A stretch of DNA of 64,000 nt from Phascolarctobacterium succinatutens CAG:287 (GTDB lineage Bacteria > Bacillota > Negativicutes > Acidaminococcales > Acidaminococcaceae): NCBI RefSeq assembly GCF_000434895.1, contig NZ_FR892771.1, positions 13,341 to 77,340 on the forward strand, read 5' to 3'. The notes beneath the pieces were generated by a model. It saw only the letters and a program-made list of their open reading frames with translations, ran no database searches and had not been told where the DNA came from. A program made the position numbers and the translations under genes. Shown here one piece after another: positions 1-9,108 of the stretch; position 1 is the stretch's first letter; each line of letters opens with the position of its first letter.

Positions 1-120
1 CTTGTAGCACAGGAAAGCGCCGATAGACAGCGTCAGAACAATGAGCGCCAGGCCGCAGCCGGTAATAATGTAGCGCCACAACGCATCCTGCCTATAAGCA
101 TTTGTTGTAACCTGTTGCAT
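1..120 (-). CDS. pstC: Phosphate ABC transporter permease PstC, N-terminal 40 codons (runs off window)
   Basis: Inner-membrane permease of the high-affinity phosphate transporter PstSCAB. Only the first 40 codons are present. They read MQQVTTNAYRQ, a short cytoplasmic N-terminus, followed by the start of a first hydrophobic segment (about residues 18-36). The ATG at 118-120 has a good Shine-Dalgarno sequence (AGAGGAG) upstream. The gene lies downstream of pstS on the same strand, as in standard pst operons. The identity rests on the N-terminal pattern plus this position, since the rest of the gene is outside the window. Confidence 0.8.
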   Translation of the reverse strand, partial: MQQVTTNAYRQDALWRYIITGCGLALIVLTLSIGAFLCYK

Positions 121-246
121 AAACTATTCTCCTCTGATGTAACTCGTGAATATTTCTTTCGTAAAACTAAAGGCTATGCAGAGGCTCGCAGCTGATAACT
201 TACCAGCTCCTGCCCGGCACAGCCTCGATATTTATTCTAAAGGGGA

Positions 247-299
247 TGAGAAGATCGGGAAGACGCATCTCTTGGCGTATGCTGTCTTCCTGCTTCTCG
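247..299 (-). other. Imperfect stem-loop in the pstS-pstC gap
   Basis: A long imperfect hairpin whose arms contain GAGAAG and GGAAGAC on one side and GTCTTCC and CTTCTC on the other. In the direction of pst transcription it follows pstS and has no clear U-tract. It may reduce read-through or stabilise the pstS part of the message, which is commonly more abundant than pstCAB. That role is inference. The rest of the 121-362 gap shows nothing else. Confidence 0.4.
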
Positions 300-362
300 T
301 TTAGATGGAAGCGTAATAATTGTTTTGGGATTGACGCAGATGCGCCTTAGCCGAAGTCCATT

Positions 363-1244
363 TTAGCGTTTAACCTGCATCTTAGCAGTAACACCATACC
401 CCTGCTTTTCAATTTCCTTGCCATAATCAGCAGAGAGGATGAAGTCCAGGAATGCTTTTACAGCGCCAGTAGCTTCGCCTTTAGTATACATGTGCTCATA
501 ACCCCATACAGGATATTTACCGCTGTAGGTGTTATCCAAAGTAGGCTCTACGCCGTCGATTGCTACGGTTGCAACGTCCTTGTTATTTACGAGGTAGGAC
601 AGAGCAACATAACCGATAGCACCTTTGTTATCCTTTACGCTTTGCAGCAGAGTGCCTGAGTCATCAGTTTCCAAAGATTTGTTGGTTGCTTCTTTAGCAC
701 CGCCCAGAGCGAACTCCTGGAAGAGAGCGCGGGTACCGCTGGTAGCAGGACGGGTAATCAGAACGATAGGTTCATCCGGGCCGCCAACCTGTTTCCAGTT
801 GGTTACCTTAGCGGTGAAGATGTCAGTCAGCTGAGCCTTGGTCAGGCTTTTTACTTTAGCTGCCAGGTCTTTGTTGATAACCGGAGCCATGGTAACTACG
901 CAAACCTTGTGGTCTACAAGTCCTTTGGCAACTTCGGGTTTCAATTTGCTTTCTGCCGGTACGTCAGAGTTACCGATGTTAACGCTGCCGTCCGCAACCT
1001 GTTTCAGACCGGTGCCGCTGCCGCCACCGTTAAGGGTGATGGAAACATCCGGGTTAATAGCTTTGAATTTGCTTGCTGCATCCTTTGCCAACGGCAGAAG
1101 TGCGGAAGAACCGCTGCCGGTTACACTGCCGGTAACCTTGCTGCCTGCTTTGTTATCTGCAGCCTTGTTATCACTGCCGCAGCCCAAAGCACCGAGTGCT
1201 ACCATAGCTGCCAGACCTAAACATGCGACTTTTTTCAATTTCAT
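363..1244 (-). CDS. pstS: Phosphate-binding lipoprotein PstS
   Basis: Substrate-binding component of the PstSCAB phosphate transporter, anchored outside the cytoplasmic membrane. The 293-residue product begins with a basic-hydrophobic signal ending in a lipobox (ALGC, Cys22), followed by a low-complexity Gly/Ser/Thr linker. The mature part carries the phosphate-contacting motifs GSGSSALLPLA near residue 45, GGGSGTGL near 75, and TRPATSGTRALF near 165. Length is normal for the family. The start has a GGAGG ribosome site, and a PhoP-type box lies upstream, so induction by phosphate starvation is expected. pstC follows on the same strand. Confidence 0.95.
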   Translation of the reverse strand: MKLKKVACLGLAAMVALGALGCGSDNKAADNKAGSKVTGSVTGSGSSALLPLAKDAASKFKAINPDVSITLNGGGSGTGLKQVADGSVNIGNSDVPAESKLKPEVAKGLVDHKVCVVTMAPVINKDLAAKVKSLTKAQLTDIFTAKVTNWKQVGGPDEPIVLITRPATSGTRALFQEFALGGAKEATNKSLETDDSGTLLQSVKDNKGAIGYVALSYLVNNKDVATVAIDGVEPTLDNTYSGKYPVWGYEHMYTKGEATGAVKAFLDFILSADYGKEIEKQGYGVTAKMQVKR

Positions 1245-1346
1245 AATATATTTCCTCCTTCAACCATCGTGAAAAAATTTATTTCCGATAAGTTCTGCGC
1301 CTTATCAGTAGTGTTCGTGGTTTATGATGCTAGTATAATATATCAT

Positions 1347-1374
1347 TGTTAAGGAAGTATTATGCCGATGTTAA
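1347..1374 (-). promoter_or_regulatory. PhoP-type box upstream of pstS
   Basis: On the minus strand there are two perfect TTAACA hexamers exactly 22 bp apart. An imperfect copy (ATAATA) lies midway, giving TTAACA-N5-ATAATA-N5-TTAACA. This 11-bp periodicity is the layout of PhoP boxes in Firmicutes. An AT-rich stretch containing a TATACT-like hexamer follows toward pstS (around 1332-1343). Phosphate-starvation control of pstS is inferred. Confidence 0.75.
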
Positions 1375-1401
1375 GAGCATATTAAATAGCAAAAAATGCG
1401 C

Positions 1402-1440
1402 AAAAAAACACCTGCCTATCATTTGCTGATAAACAGGTGC
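1402..1440 (-). terminator. Rho-independent terminator of the pyr operon
   Basis: Read on the minus strand, a GCACCTG/CAGGTG stem with an inner TATC/GATA pairing is followed by seven T residues. It lies downstream of pyrE, the last pyr gene, and separates that operon from the pstS promoter. Confidence 0.85.
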
Positions 1441-1463
1441 CTGTGAAATTTAGGTTAGATTAG

Positions 1464-1713
1464 CTTACTTGTCCTCTTCGAGGATAATTCGACATTCAGT
1501 TTCTCACTTCGCAAAGCTCGTGACAAATCGGGTGTCTCATTTATCCTCTTTCTTGCTCCCTGTTCGGTCGCAAGCGAGGATAGCGCGGCCAACAATTTCT
1601 CACTTCGCAAAGATTTTCGTCAGAGCTTACTTGTCCTCTTTCTTGCTCCCTATTCGGTCGCAAGCGAGGATAGCGGGCTCAACTATTTCTCACTTTGCAA
1701 AGCTCGTGACAAA
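1464..1713. repeat. Three-copy direct repeat between pyrE and its terminator
   Basis: Two nearly identical units lie exactly 90 bp apart (1541-1611 and 1631-1701). A third, internally deleted copy lies at about 1464-1528. Each unit contains the hairpin-forming pair TCCTCtttCTTGC and GCAAGCGAGGA, then TTTCTCACTT(C/T)GCAAAG. Units one and three share the extension CTCGTGACAAAT. The repeats sit in the pyr operon 3' untranslated region and code for nothing I recognise. The long plus-strand reading frame across them is accidental. Confidence 0.8.
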
Positions 1714-1720
1714 TTGGAGC

Positions 1721-2302
1721 TTATTTACCAGTTCTGCCACGTTTGGTGAACGGTACGCCTTTAGCGCACAGCGGGCAGGTTGCCGGATCAAAGGTTTCTA
1801 CGTTCAGGTGCAGCAGAGCCTCGGTGCGAACGCCGAAGTCTACCTTGCCGCCGCTGCGGTCAACCAGCAGGCCAACGCCTACGAGCTCGCCGCCATGCTC
1901 TTTAACTACTTCCATAACCTCTTTAACGCTGCCGCCGGTAGTTACGATGTCTTCAACAACCAGTACGCGGGTGCCTGCCGGAATTTGGAAGCCACGACGC
2001 AGAGTCATTTTGCCGTTTTCACGCTCGGTGAAGATAGCACGGGTGCCAAGAGCCTTGCCAACCTCGTGAGCCAGCAGGATACCGCCGGTCATCGGGCCAA
2101 CTACCAGTTCAATATTGTCGTTTTCATAACGACGTGCGATTTCCTGGCACAGGCGCTCGGTATATTTAGGATGCTGCAGTACGTTGAATTTTTCAACATA
2201 CATAGGGCTGTGCAGACCGCTGGTCAGCAAAAAGTGACCATGGAGAACTGCTTCGGTTTCCTCGAGCATTTTCATAACATCTTTTTCTTCTAAAACTGCC
2301 AT
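1721..2302 (-). CDS. pyrE: Orotate phosphoribosyltransferase
   Basis: Converts orotate and PRPP to orotidine 5'-phosphate, the fifth step of UMP synthesis, in the cytoplasm. The 193-residue protein has the PRPP-binding signature VLVVEDIVTTGGS near residue 115 and the orotate-binding loop region HSPMYVEKF near residue 30. The C-terminus carries a CPLC pair and a basic tail. The start has AAAGGAGTG upstream. It is the last gene of the pyr operon, 4 bp after pyrF, and is followed by a repeat cluster and a terminator. Confidence 0.95.
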   Translation of the reverse strand: MAVLEEKDVMKMLEETEAVLHGHFLLTSGLHSPMYVEKFNVLQHPKYTERLCQEIARRYENDNIELVVGPMTGGILLAHEVGKALGTRAIFTERENGKMTLRRGFQIPAGTRVLVVEDIVTTGGSVKEVMEVVKEHGGELVGVGLLVDRSGGKVDFGVRTEALLHLNVETFDPATCPLCAKGVPFTKRGRTGK

Positions 2303-2306
2303 TTGC

Positions 2307-3023
2307 TTACACTCCTTTAATCTCTTCTACAATTGCCAATGCTGCTGCTTGTCTTGCTTCAGCTTTAGTAATAGGTCTGCCTACTACGATGTGACTGCTG
2401 CCGTTTTGCAAAGCGCCTGCCGGTGTTGCTACGCGCTTCTGGTCATCCAGAGAGCTGCCCGCAGGACGCACGCCCGGGGTAACAATCAGGAACTCGGGGC
2501 CACAAGCCTCACGGATAGCCGCAGCCTCCTTAGGAGAAGCAACAACGCCGTCCATGCCTGCTTCCTTCGCCAGCTTAGCCAGGCTGATAACTTGCTCGGC
2601 AATGGTATTTTTATAATTTAAATCAGCAAACTGTTCATCGTCCATGCTGGTAAGAATGGTTACAGCAATCAGCTTCGGTGCCGGACGGCCTGCTGCCTCA
2701 GCAGCCTCATGCACAGCCTTAACAGCCTCTGCCATCATCTTTTTGCCGCCGACAGCATGAACGTTCATCATGTCTGCACCCAAATCGCTGAGTACGGTAA
2801 GTGCATGAGCAACAGTGTTAGGAATATCCTGCAGCTTGAGGTCCAGGAAAACATGCTTGCCCTGTTCCTTTAAGAAGCGGATTATTTCGCTGCCTACTGC
2901 ATAATAAAGCTCCATGCCAACCTTGTAGTAGCTTACTGCGTCACCCAATTCGACAACGCAAGCCTTAGCCTGCTCCAAGGTAGGAAAGTCGAGTGCGACT
3001 ATTAATCTATCATCATGTTGCAT
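2307..3023 (-). CDS. pyrF: Orotidine 5'-phosphate decarboxylase
   Basis: Decarboxylates OMP to UMP, the last step of de novo pyrimidine synthesis. The 238-residue protein shows the family hallmarks: ALDFPTLEQA at the N-terminus, KVGMELYYAVG near residue 35, the catalytic FLDLKLQDIPNTV (DxKxxD array) near 60, and VTPGVRPAG plus VVGRPIT in the C-terminal phosphate-binding part. It sits between pyrD and pyrE in the operon. Length and motifs are typical of the short bacterial group I enzyme. Confidence 0.96.
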   Translation of the reverse strand: MQHDDRLIVALDFPTLEQAKACVVELGDAVSYYKVGMELYYAVGSEIIRFLKEQGKHVFLDLKLQDIPNTVAHALTVLSDLGADMMNVHAVGGKKMMAEAVKAVHEAAEAAGRPAPKLIAVTILTSMDDEQFADLNYKNTIAEQVISLAKLAKEAGMDGVVASPKEAAAIREACGPEFLIVTPGVRPAGSSLDDQKRVATPAGALQNGSSHIVVGRPITKAEARQAAALAIVEEIKGV

Positions 3024-3087
3024 GAGAAAATCTCCCTATCAAATATATTTTTTTCAGAACGCCGGAGAATAACGTTATAAATCGTCG

Positions 3088-4053
3088 TTATACAGCGTCG
3101 TTATACAACGGCATGCTTTTTTTACCTTCAGGTAATGCCAAGCCGACAATTTCGGAAATATTCTGCGCGTTATGTCTGTCCAGATATGCCAGCATACCAT
3201 GAGCAATGGTTTCAGCGATATCAGGCTGTACAAAGTTTGCGGTGCCAACTGCTACCGCGCTTGCGCCTGCCAGCATGAACTCAATTGCATCCTCAGCACA
3301 CATGATGCCGCCCATGCCGATGATGGGGATATGCACAGCCTGTGCTACCTGGTAAACCAGGCGCACTGCTACCGGACGTACAGCAGGACCGCTGAGGCCG
3401 CCGGTTACATTGCCGAGCACAGGACGCTGACGCTCAATATCAATCTTGGTACCGAGCAGCGTGTTAATCATGGAAATTGCATCCGCACCTGCTGCTTCTA
3501 CAGCCTTCGCCATCACCACAATATCAGTTACGTTCGGAGAAAGCTTGGCGATAACCATTTTGCCGGTGTTGGCCTTAACAGCACGTACAACCTCAGCAGC
3601 TGCCTCCGGCACAGTGCCGAAAACAATGCCGCCCTCTTTGACGTTCGGGCAGGAGATGTTGATTTCTACTGCATCAACACCGTCTACATCCAGCTTTTTG
3701 GCAACAGCGCCGTATTCCTCGGGGGTATGGCCGTAGATGTTGACAATCACAGGCACATTATATTTTTTCAGCTCAGGCAGCGTGTGCTCCAAGAAGTACT
3801 CGCTGCCAGGGTTTTCCAGACCGATGCAGTTCAGCATACCGGACGGGGTTTCTACCGCACGCTGCCCCTTGTTGCCTGCTGCAGGCTCCAGAGATGTACC
3901 CTTTACGGTAACAGCGCCAACCTTTTCCAGGTCGAGAAAATCGGTAAATTCCAGGCCAAAGCCAAAGGTGCCGGAGCCGGTAGTAACAGGAGTAGCCATC
4001 TTCACGCCGGCAATATCAACTGCCAGACGGCCATCATACAATGCTTTTACCAT
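3088..4053 (-). CDS. pyrD: Dihydroorotate dehydrogenase B, catalytic subunit
   Basis: FMN enzyme that oxidises dihydroorotate to orotate. It is a class 1B type working with the PyrK electron-transfer subunit and NAD. I start at the ATG at 4053 (MVKALYDGRL, 321 residues). The frame remains open for 64 codons upstream, but that stretch is antisense to the PyrK C-terminus code and has no family similarity. Motifs are TGSGTFGFG, NISCPNVKEGG (class 1B active-site Cys, about residue 135), IAKLSPNVTDI, and IIGMGGI with the FMN phosphate loop near 245. It overlaps pyrK by 7 bp, suggesting coupled translation. Confidence 0.95.
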   Translation of the reverse strand: MVKALYDGRLAVDIAGVKMATPVTTGSGTFGFGLEFTDFLDLEKVGAVTVKGTSLEPAAGNKGQRAVETPSGMLNCIGLENPGSEYFLEHTLPELKKYNVPVIVNIYGHTPEEYGAVAKKLDVDGVDAVEINISCPNVKEGGIVFGTVPEAAAEVVRAVKANTGKMVIAKLSPNVTDIVVMAKAVEAAGADAISMINTLLGTKIDIERQRPVLGNVTGGLSGPAVRPVAVRLVYQVAQAVHIPIIGMGGIMCAEDAIEFMLAGASAVAVGTANFVQPDIAETIAHGMLAYLDRHNAQNISEIVGLALPEGKKSMPLYNDAV

Positions 4054-4814
4054 TCTCCTACCTCCTCTGCCCAGAACACCGGGCCGTCCTTGCAGACCTT
4101 GATGCGCTTGCCGATGCCTTCGCAGGCACAGGACAGGCACGCACCCAGACCGCAGGCCATATATTTTTCCAGAGATACCTGACATTTTACGCCGGCTTCT
4201 AAGCAGGCGTTGGCAACTGCGCGCATCATCGGTACAGGACCGCAAACGTATACGCAGTCATAGCCACCCTCTTTCAACAGCTGCGGCAGCAGGGCCATTA
4301 CGGTACCCTTAGTGCCGACACTGCCGTCGTCGGTGGTCAGGTAAATATTTTTGCTGAGGCTTTCATAAAGCTTGGTCCAGAACAATTCCTCGGCACTGCG
4401 GCCGCCCATCAGGATATCAGTAGTGCCCTCACCGAAGCCCTCTGCCAAAAACAGCAGCGGAGCCAAACCCAGACCGCCGCCAACCAGCAGCGGTTTTTTG
4501 GCGCTCATATCAAAGCCGTGTCCCAACGGGCCGACGATGCTCAGCTCGTCGCCGCTGCAAACGTCAGCCAGGATATGGGTTGCTTCACCGATGATACGAT
4601 AGATCATGGTGATAGTTCCCTCAGCCTTGTTAACTCCTGCTACGCCGAAGGGACGGCGCAGCAACGGAGCAGTATTCTTGCACACCTTCACGTTGACGAA
4701 CTGTCCGGGGACAGCTTCGGCAGCGATTTCCGGTGCATAAACATTTATTAATTTTGTCGTACTATTTAAAACTCGTTGACCAATTACCTTGGCACTCGCA
4801 ATAGTTTTAGACAT
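4047..4814 (-). CDS. pyrK: Dihydroorotate dehydrogenase B, electron-transfer subunit
   Basis: FAD and [2Fe-2S] subunit that passes electrons from PyrD to NAD. The ATG at 4814 (MSKTIASAKV) has GGAGG 7 bases upstream. Two codons upstream is a less likely TTG. Motifs are the FAD-binding RRPFGVAG, the NAD-binding VGGGLGLAPLL near residue 105, and the C-terminal iron-sulfur Cys cluster CGLGACLSCAC near 220. It lies between carB and pyrD, with its start next to the carB stop. The presence of pyrK means the pathway uses the NAD-linked enzyme. Confidence 0.95.
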   Translation of the reverse strand: MSKTIASAKVIGQRVLNSTTKLINVYAPEIAAEAVPGQFVNVKVCKNTAPLLRRPFGVAGVNKAEGTITMIYRIIGEATHILADVCSGDELSIVGPLGHGFDMSAKKPLLVGGGLGLAPLLFLAEGFGEGTTDILMGGRSAEELFWTKLYESLSKNIYLTTDDGSVGTKGTVMALLPQLLKEGGYDCVYVCGPVPMMRAVANACLEAGVKCQVSLEKYMACGLGACLSCACEGIGKRIKVCKDGPVFWAEEVGEW

Positions 4815-4816
4815 AA

Positions 4817-7800
4817 TCAATCCTCCCAGGTCAGGTCCTGCAGAGCGGTAACGCGTACAACGCTGCGACGACGCATTGCGCTCATAACGTTCAGCAGCTC
4901 GCGTGCAGTATCCATAGAGGTCAGGCAGGCAATTGCATGCTCTACAGTAGAACGGCGGATTTTGAAGCCGTCACGTTCAGCGTCACGGCCGTGGTTGGTG
5001 GTGTTGATAACCATGCCGATGCGGCCGCTCTTGATATCATCAATCAGGTTCGGATGACCTTCACTTACTTTGGTAGCAACCTCAACAGTTACACCGTATT
5101 GCTGCAGATATTCCGCAGTCCCGTCGGTTGCGATAACAGTATAGCCCAGTTCTTCAAAGCCGCGGGCAATAGCAACTGCCTCAGGCTTATCCATATCAGC
5201 AACAGTAATCAGGATTGCACCCTCGTGCGGTACATTGATACCGGAAGCGATGCAGGCCTTATACAGCGCACGGCTGTACTGGTAGTCGCAGGCCATAACC
5301 TCACCGGTGGATTTCATTTCAGGTCCAAGGGTGATATCTACGTTGCTCATCTTATTGAAGCTGAATACAGGAGCTTTAACAGCATAGTAGTCCGGGAAGA
5401 AGCGCAGGCCTGCTTGCAGTCCCTGCTCTTTGAGGCTCATGCCCATTGCGCATCTGGTAGCAACGTCTACCATGGAGATGCCGGTAATCTTGCTCAGGAA
5501 CGGTACGGTTCTGGAGGAACGCGGGTTAACCTCGATTACATAGACATGCTCGTCACGAACGATGTACTGAATGTTAATCATGCCCTTAACTTCCAGACCC
5601 AGAGCCATTTTATTGGTGTATTCGATAATGGTGCGGATAACACTCTCGCTCAGGCTGCGCGGCGGATATACGGCGATGGAGTCACCACTGTGTACGCCTG
5701 CACGTTCAACATGTTCCATAATGCCGGGGATTAATACTTCCTTGCCGTCGCAGATAGCGTCAACCTCTACCTCAGTGCCCTGCAGGTAATGGTCAACCAG
5801 TACCGGATGCTCGTGAGAAGCCTTAACAGCGTAGGTCATGTAGTTGCGCAGCTCGTCATCGTTATAAACGATTTCCATAGCACGGCCGCCCAGTACGTAG
5901 GAAGGACGAACCATAGTCGGATAGCCAACATTGTGTGCAGCAACCAGCGCACCCTCGGTATCAAATACGGTGTGGCCCTGCGGACGCGGGATATTGCAGC
6001 TTGTCAGCAGCTCATCGAAACGTTCACGGTCCTCAGCGCGGTCGATGCTGTCAACTGAGGAGCCCAGAATCTTCACGCCTGCGCGGGAGAGCGGACCTGC
6101 CAGGTTGATAGCGGTCTGACCACCGAATTGAACAATAACGCCTTCCGGTTTTTCTTTGTCGATAACGTTGAGAACATCCTCAACAGTCAGCGGCTCAAAG
6201 TACAGTTTATCGGAAATATCGAAGTCAGTGGAAACGGTTTCCGGGTTGTTGTTGATGATAATGGTTTCATAACCCATTTCCTTCAACGCCCATACGCAGT
6301 GTACGGAGCAGTAGTCAAATTCTACGCCCTGACCGATACGGATAGGACCGGAGCCGAGTACAACTACTCTCTTTCTGTCGCTTACTTCAACCTCATCCTC
6401 GGTTTCGTAGCAGGAATAGTAGTACGGGGTTGCAGCTTCAAATTCCGCAGCGCAGGTATCAACCATTTTGTAGGTCGGCAGAATGCCGTTAGCCTTACGC
6501 ATATCACGGATTTCAAACTCAGTCTTGCCTACGCGTTTACCGATAACAGCATCGGCAAAGCCCATTCTCTTAGCCTTACGCAGCAGGCTCGGAGTCAGCT
6601 CGTGAGTTTCCAGAGCTTTTTCCATTTTAATGATGTTTTGGATTTTGGAGAGGAACCACAGGTCAATCTTGGTGATATCGTGAATCTCTTCCAGAGTAAT
6701 GCCGCGGCGGATAGCCTCAGCAACAACGAAGCAGCGCTCGTCATCAATGCGTTTGATGCGGTCATGAATTTCTTCATCGCTCAAAGCCTTCAGCTCAGGC
6801 ATTTCCAGATGATTGAGGCCGATTTCCAGGCAGCGAACTGCTTTCAGCATAGAAGCTTCAAAGCTGCGCTCAATTGCCATAACCTCACCGGTAGCCTTCA
6901 TCTGAGTGCCCAGGGTGCGGTCAGCAGTTACGAATTTATCGAACGGCCAACGCGGAAATTTCAGTACGATATAGTCAATGGTAGGCTCGAAGCAAGCCTT
7001 AGTCTTTTTGGTAACAGCGTTTTCGATTTCGTCCAGGTTGTAGCCGACAGCAATTTTGCTGGTAACCTTAGCAATCGGATAACCGGTAGCTTTGGAAGCC
7101 AGTGCTGAAGAACGGCTTACACGCGGGTTAACTTCGATTACATAGTAGTTTTCGGAGTACGGGTCGAGAGCCAGCTGTACGTTACAGCCACCAACTACGC
7201 CCAGCTCACGCACGATATCGATAGAAGCCTGACGCAGCAGCTGTACTTCTTTATCGCTCAGAGTCTGTGCCGGAGCCACAACGATGGAATCGCCGGTGTG
7301 TACGCCAACAGGGTCCACGTTTTCCATGGAGCAGACGGTAATGCAGTTGTCAGCAGCGTCACGGATTACCTCGAATTCGATTTCCTTCCAGCCGGCGATG
7401 CTGCGTTCAATCAGGCATTGACCGATAGGGCTGTAGCCCAGGCCCTTTTGCACGATGTCAATCAGCTCTTCCTCGTTTTCAGCAATGCCGCCGCCGGTAC
7501 CACCGAGGGTATAAGCAGGACGGACAATCAGCGGATAACCGATTTCCTTGCCGAAGTCGCAAGCAGCTTCAATGGTTTCTACGATAGTGCTTTCAGGAAT
7601 CGGCTGATGGATTTTCTCCATAGTTTCCTTGAACATTTCGCGGTCTTCGCCACGTTTGATAGCGCTGATCTGAGTGCCCAGCAGACGAACGTTGTATTTG
7701 CTCAGGATACCCTGCTCGTCCAGCTTCATAGCCATGTTCAGGCCAACCTGACCGCCAAGTGTTGCCAGCAGGGAATCAGGACGCTCACGTTTGATAATTT

Positions 7801-8026
7801 TTTCAATGAATTCAATGCTGATAGGTTCAACATATACACGGTCAGCCACATGCACATCAGTCATAATGGTTGCAGGGTTACTGTTTACCAGTACAACCTC
7901 CAGGCCTTCCTCCTTCAGAGCACGGCAAGCCTGGGTGCCTGCATAGTCAAACTCTGCTGCCTGACCGATAATAATAGGGCCGGAGCCGATAACGAGAACC
8001 TTTTTAATATCTTTAAGTTTCGGCAT
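4817..8026 (-). CDS. carB: Carbamoyl-phosphate synthase large subunit
   Basis: Makes carbamoyl phosphate from bicarbonate, ATP and ammonia delivered by CarA. The 1069-residue length is the normal size, with the two homologous ATP-grasp halves. [19 protein letters not shown] opens the first half and [18 protein letters not shown] the second (about residue 555). An allosteric MGS-like domain ends the protein (last 140 residues). Both ATP-grasp metal and product signatures ([13 protein letters not shown] and [14 protein letters not shown]) are intact. It is 2 bp after carA. Its position in the pyr operon implies control by pyrimidines. Confidence 0.97.
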   Translation of the reverse strand: MPKLKDIKKVLVIGSGPIIIGQAAEFDYAGTQACRALKEEGLEVVLVNSNPATIMTDVHVADRVYVEPISIEFIEKIIKRERPDSLLATLGGQVGLNMAMKLDEQGILSKYNVRLLGTQISAIKRGEDREMFKETMEKIHQPIPESTIVETIEAACDFGKEIGYPLIVRPAYTLGGTGGGIAENEEELIDIVQKGLGYSPIGQCLIERSIAGWKEIEFEVIRDAADNCITVCSMENVDPVGVHTGDSIVVAPAQTLSDKEVQLLRQASIDIVRELGVVGGCNVQLALDPYSENYYVIEVNPRVSRSSALASKATGYPIAKVTSKIAVGYNLDEIENAVTKKTKACFEPTIDYIVLKFPRWPFDKFVTADRTLGTQMKATGEVMAIERSFEASMLKAVRCLEIGLNHLEMPELKALSDEEIHDRIKRIDDERCFVVAEAIRRGITLEEIHDITKIDLWFLSKIQNIIKMEKALETHELTPSLLRKAKRMGFADAVIGKRVGKTEFEIRDMRKANGILPTYKMVDTCAAEFEAATPYYYSCYETEDEVEVSDRKRVVVLGSGPIRIGQGVEFDYCSVHCVWALKEMGYETIIINNNPETVSTDFDISDKLYFEPLTVEDVLNVIDKEKPEGVIVQFGGQTAINLAGPLSRAGVKILGSSVDSIDRAEDRERFDELLTSCNIPRPQGHTVFDTEGALVAAHNVGYPTMVRPSYVLGGRAMEIVYNDDELRNYMTYAVKASHEHPVLVDHYLQGTEVEVDAICDGKEVLIPGIMEHVERAGVHSGDSIAVYPPRSLSESVIRTIIEYTNKMALGLEVKGMINIQYIVRDEHVYVIEVNPRSSRTVPFLSKITGISMVDVATRCAMGMSLKEQGLQAGLRFFPDYYAVKAPVFSFNKMSNVDITLGPEMKSTGEVMACDYQYSRALYKACIASGINVPHEGAILITVADMDKPEAVAIARGFEELGYTVIATDGTAEYLQQYGVTVEVATKVSEGHPNLIDDIKSGRIGMVINTTNHGRDAERDGFKIRRSTVEHAIACLTSMDTARELLNVMSAMRRRSVVRVTALQDLTWED

Positions 8027-8028
8027 AA

Positions 8029-9108
8029 TTAACGACCCTCCATCATATCAACAAAATGTTTAAACAAATAATCATGATCACCAGGGCCAGGGCAGGCTTC
8101 CGGATGATATTGAACGGTAAAGGTAGGATGCTTGGTGTATTCCAGGCCTTCGATAGTACCGTCGTTCATAGAAATGTGGCTGATGTTGATGCCCTTGCCT
8201 TCCAGAGATTTTTCATCTACAGCATAGCCGTGATTTTGGGCGCTGATGTAGATGCGGCCGGTTGCCAGGTATTTTACCGGTTGGTTAATACCGCGATGGC
8301 CGAATTTCATTTTATAAGTATCAGCGCCGTTAGCCAAAGCCATGAGCTGATGACCGAGGCAGATACCGAAAATCGGTTTTTTGCCGATTAATTTCTTAAT
8401 GTTTTCAATAACCTCAGGCAAATCCTTCGGGTCGCCGGGGCCGTTGGACAGGAAGATACCGTCCGGATCACATGCCAGCACCTCTTCTGCGGTAGCGGAA
8501 GCAGGGAATACTGTCAGGCGGCAGCCAAAGGCTTCAATGGATTTCAGGATATTGCGTTTAATACCGAAGTCCATAACAGCTACATGCAGCTTGCCCTCAC
8601 CCATGGTGTAAACCTCGGGAGTGGTAACCTCCTCAACCTGGTTGTGTACTGCCGGTAAAGCCAGCAGCTTCTGTACTTCCTCCTCAGGCATTTCTGCCGG
8701 AACGATTACGCCCTGCAGTACGCCGTGATTACGGATTTTACGGGTGATAGCACGTGTATCTACACCTGCTAAGGTCGGGATATCCTGTTCAGTCAGAAAG
8801 TCCTCCAGGCTCTGCTCATTGCGCCAGTTGCTGGGGCAATCGCACAGCTCGCCGATAACGAAGCCCTGGAAGAAGCATTTCTTGCCTTGGTTAAACAGCG
8901 GGTTGCAGCCATAGTTGCCTACCAGCGGATAGGTCATTACTACAATCTGACCGCAAAAGGACGGGTCGGTCAAGGTCTCCTGGTAACCGCTCATGCCGGT
9001 GGTGAATACAACCTCACCTACAGCATTGCGTTTGCCACCATACAGAGTGCCTTCAAAAACGCTGCCGTCTTTTAAAACTAATTTTCCTTTTCTCACTTTT
9101 TCGTGCAT
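8029..9108 (-). CDS. carA: Carbamoyl-phosphate synthase small subunit (glutaminase)
   Basis: Hydrolyses glutamine and channels ammonia to CarB. The 359-residue protein has the N-terminal small domain ([25 protein letters not shown]). The C-terminal class I glutamine amidotransferase domain has the nucleophile elbow [12 protein letters not shown] (Cys near residue 250) and the catalytic His-Glu in [11 protein letters not shown]. Its start overlaps the end of pyrC by 16 bp, so translation is probably coupled. Confidence 0.96.
   Translation of the reverse strand: MHEKVRKGKLVLKDGSVFEGTLYGGKRNAVGEVVFTTGMSGYQETLTDPSFCGQIVVMTYPLVGNYGCNPLFNQGKKCFFQGFVIGELCDCPSNWRNEQSLEDFLTEQDIPTLAGVDTRAITRKIRNHGVLQGVIVPAEMPEEEVQKLLALPAVHNQVEEVTTPEVYTMGEGKLHVAVMDFGIKRNILKSIEAFGCRLTVFPASATAEEVLACDPDGIFLSNGPGDPKDLPEVIENIKKLIGKKPIFGICLGHQLMALANGADTYKMKFGHRGINQPVKYLATGRIYISAQNHGYAVDEKSLEGKGINISHISMNDGTIEGLEYTKHPTFTVQYHPEACPGPGDHDYLFKHFVDMMEGR

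Noticed and set aside
1469..2293. Long plus-strand open frame across the repeats and pyrE
   Set aside because: It is antisense to pyrE and the first part is the repeated untranslated DNA. The product resembles no protein.
4054..4245. N-terminal extension of pyrD
   Set aside because: The extra residues are low-quality Arg/Cys-rich sequence overlapping pyrK in another frame. Family members start at MVKALYDG-like sequence.
6128..7108. 326-codon plus-strand frame inside carB
   Set aside because: Shadow of the highly conserved carB coding sequence on the other strand. No ribosome site or family similarity.
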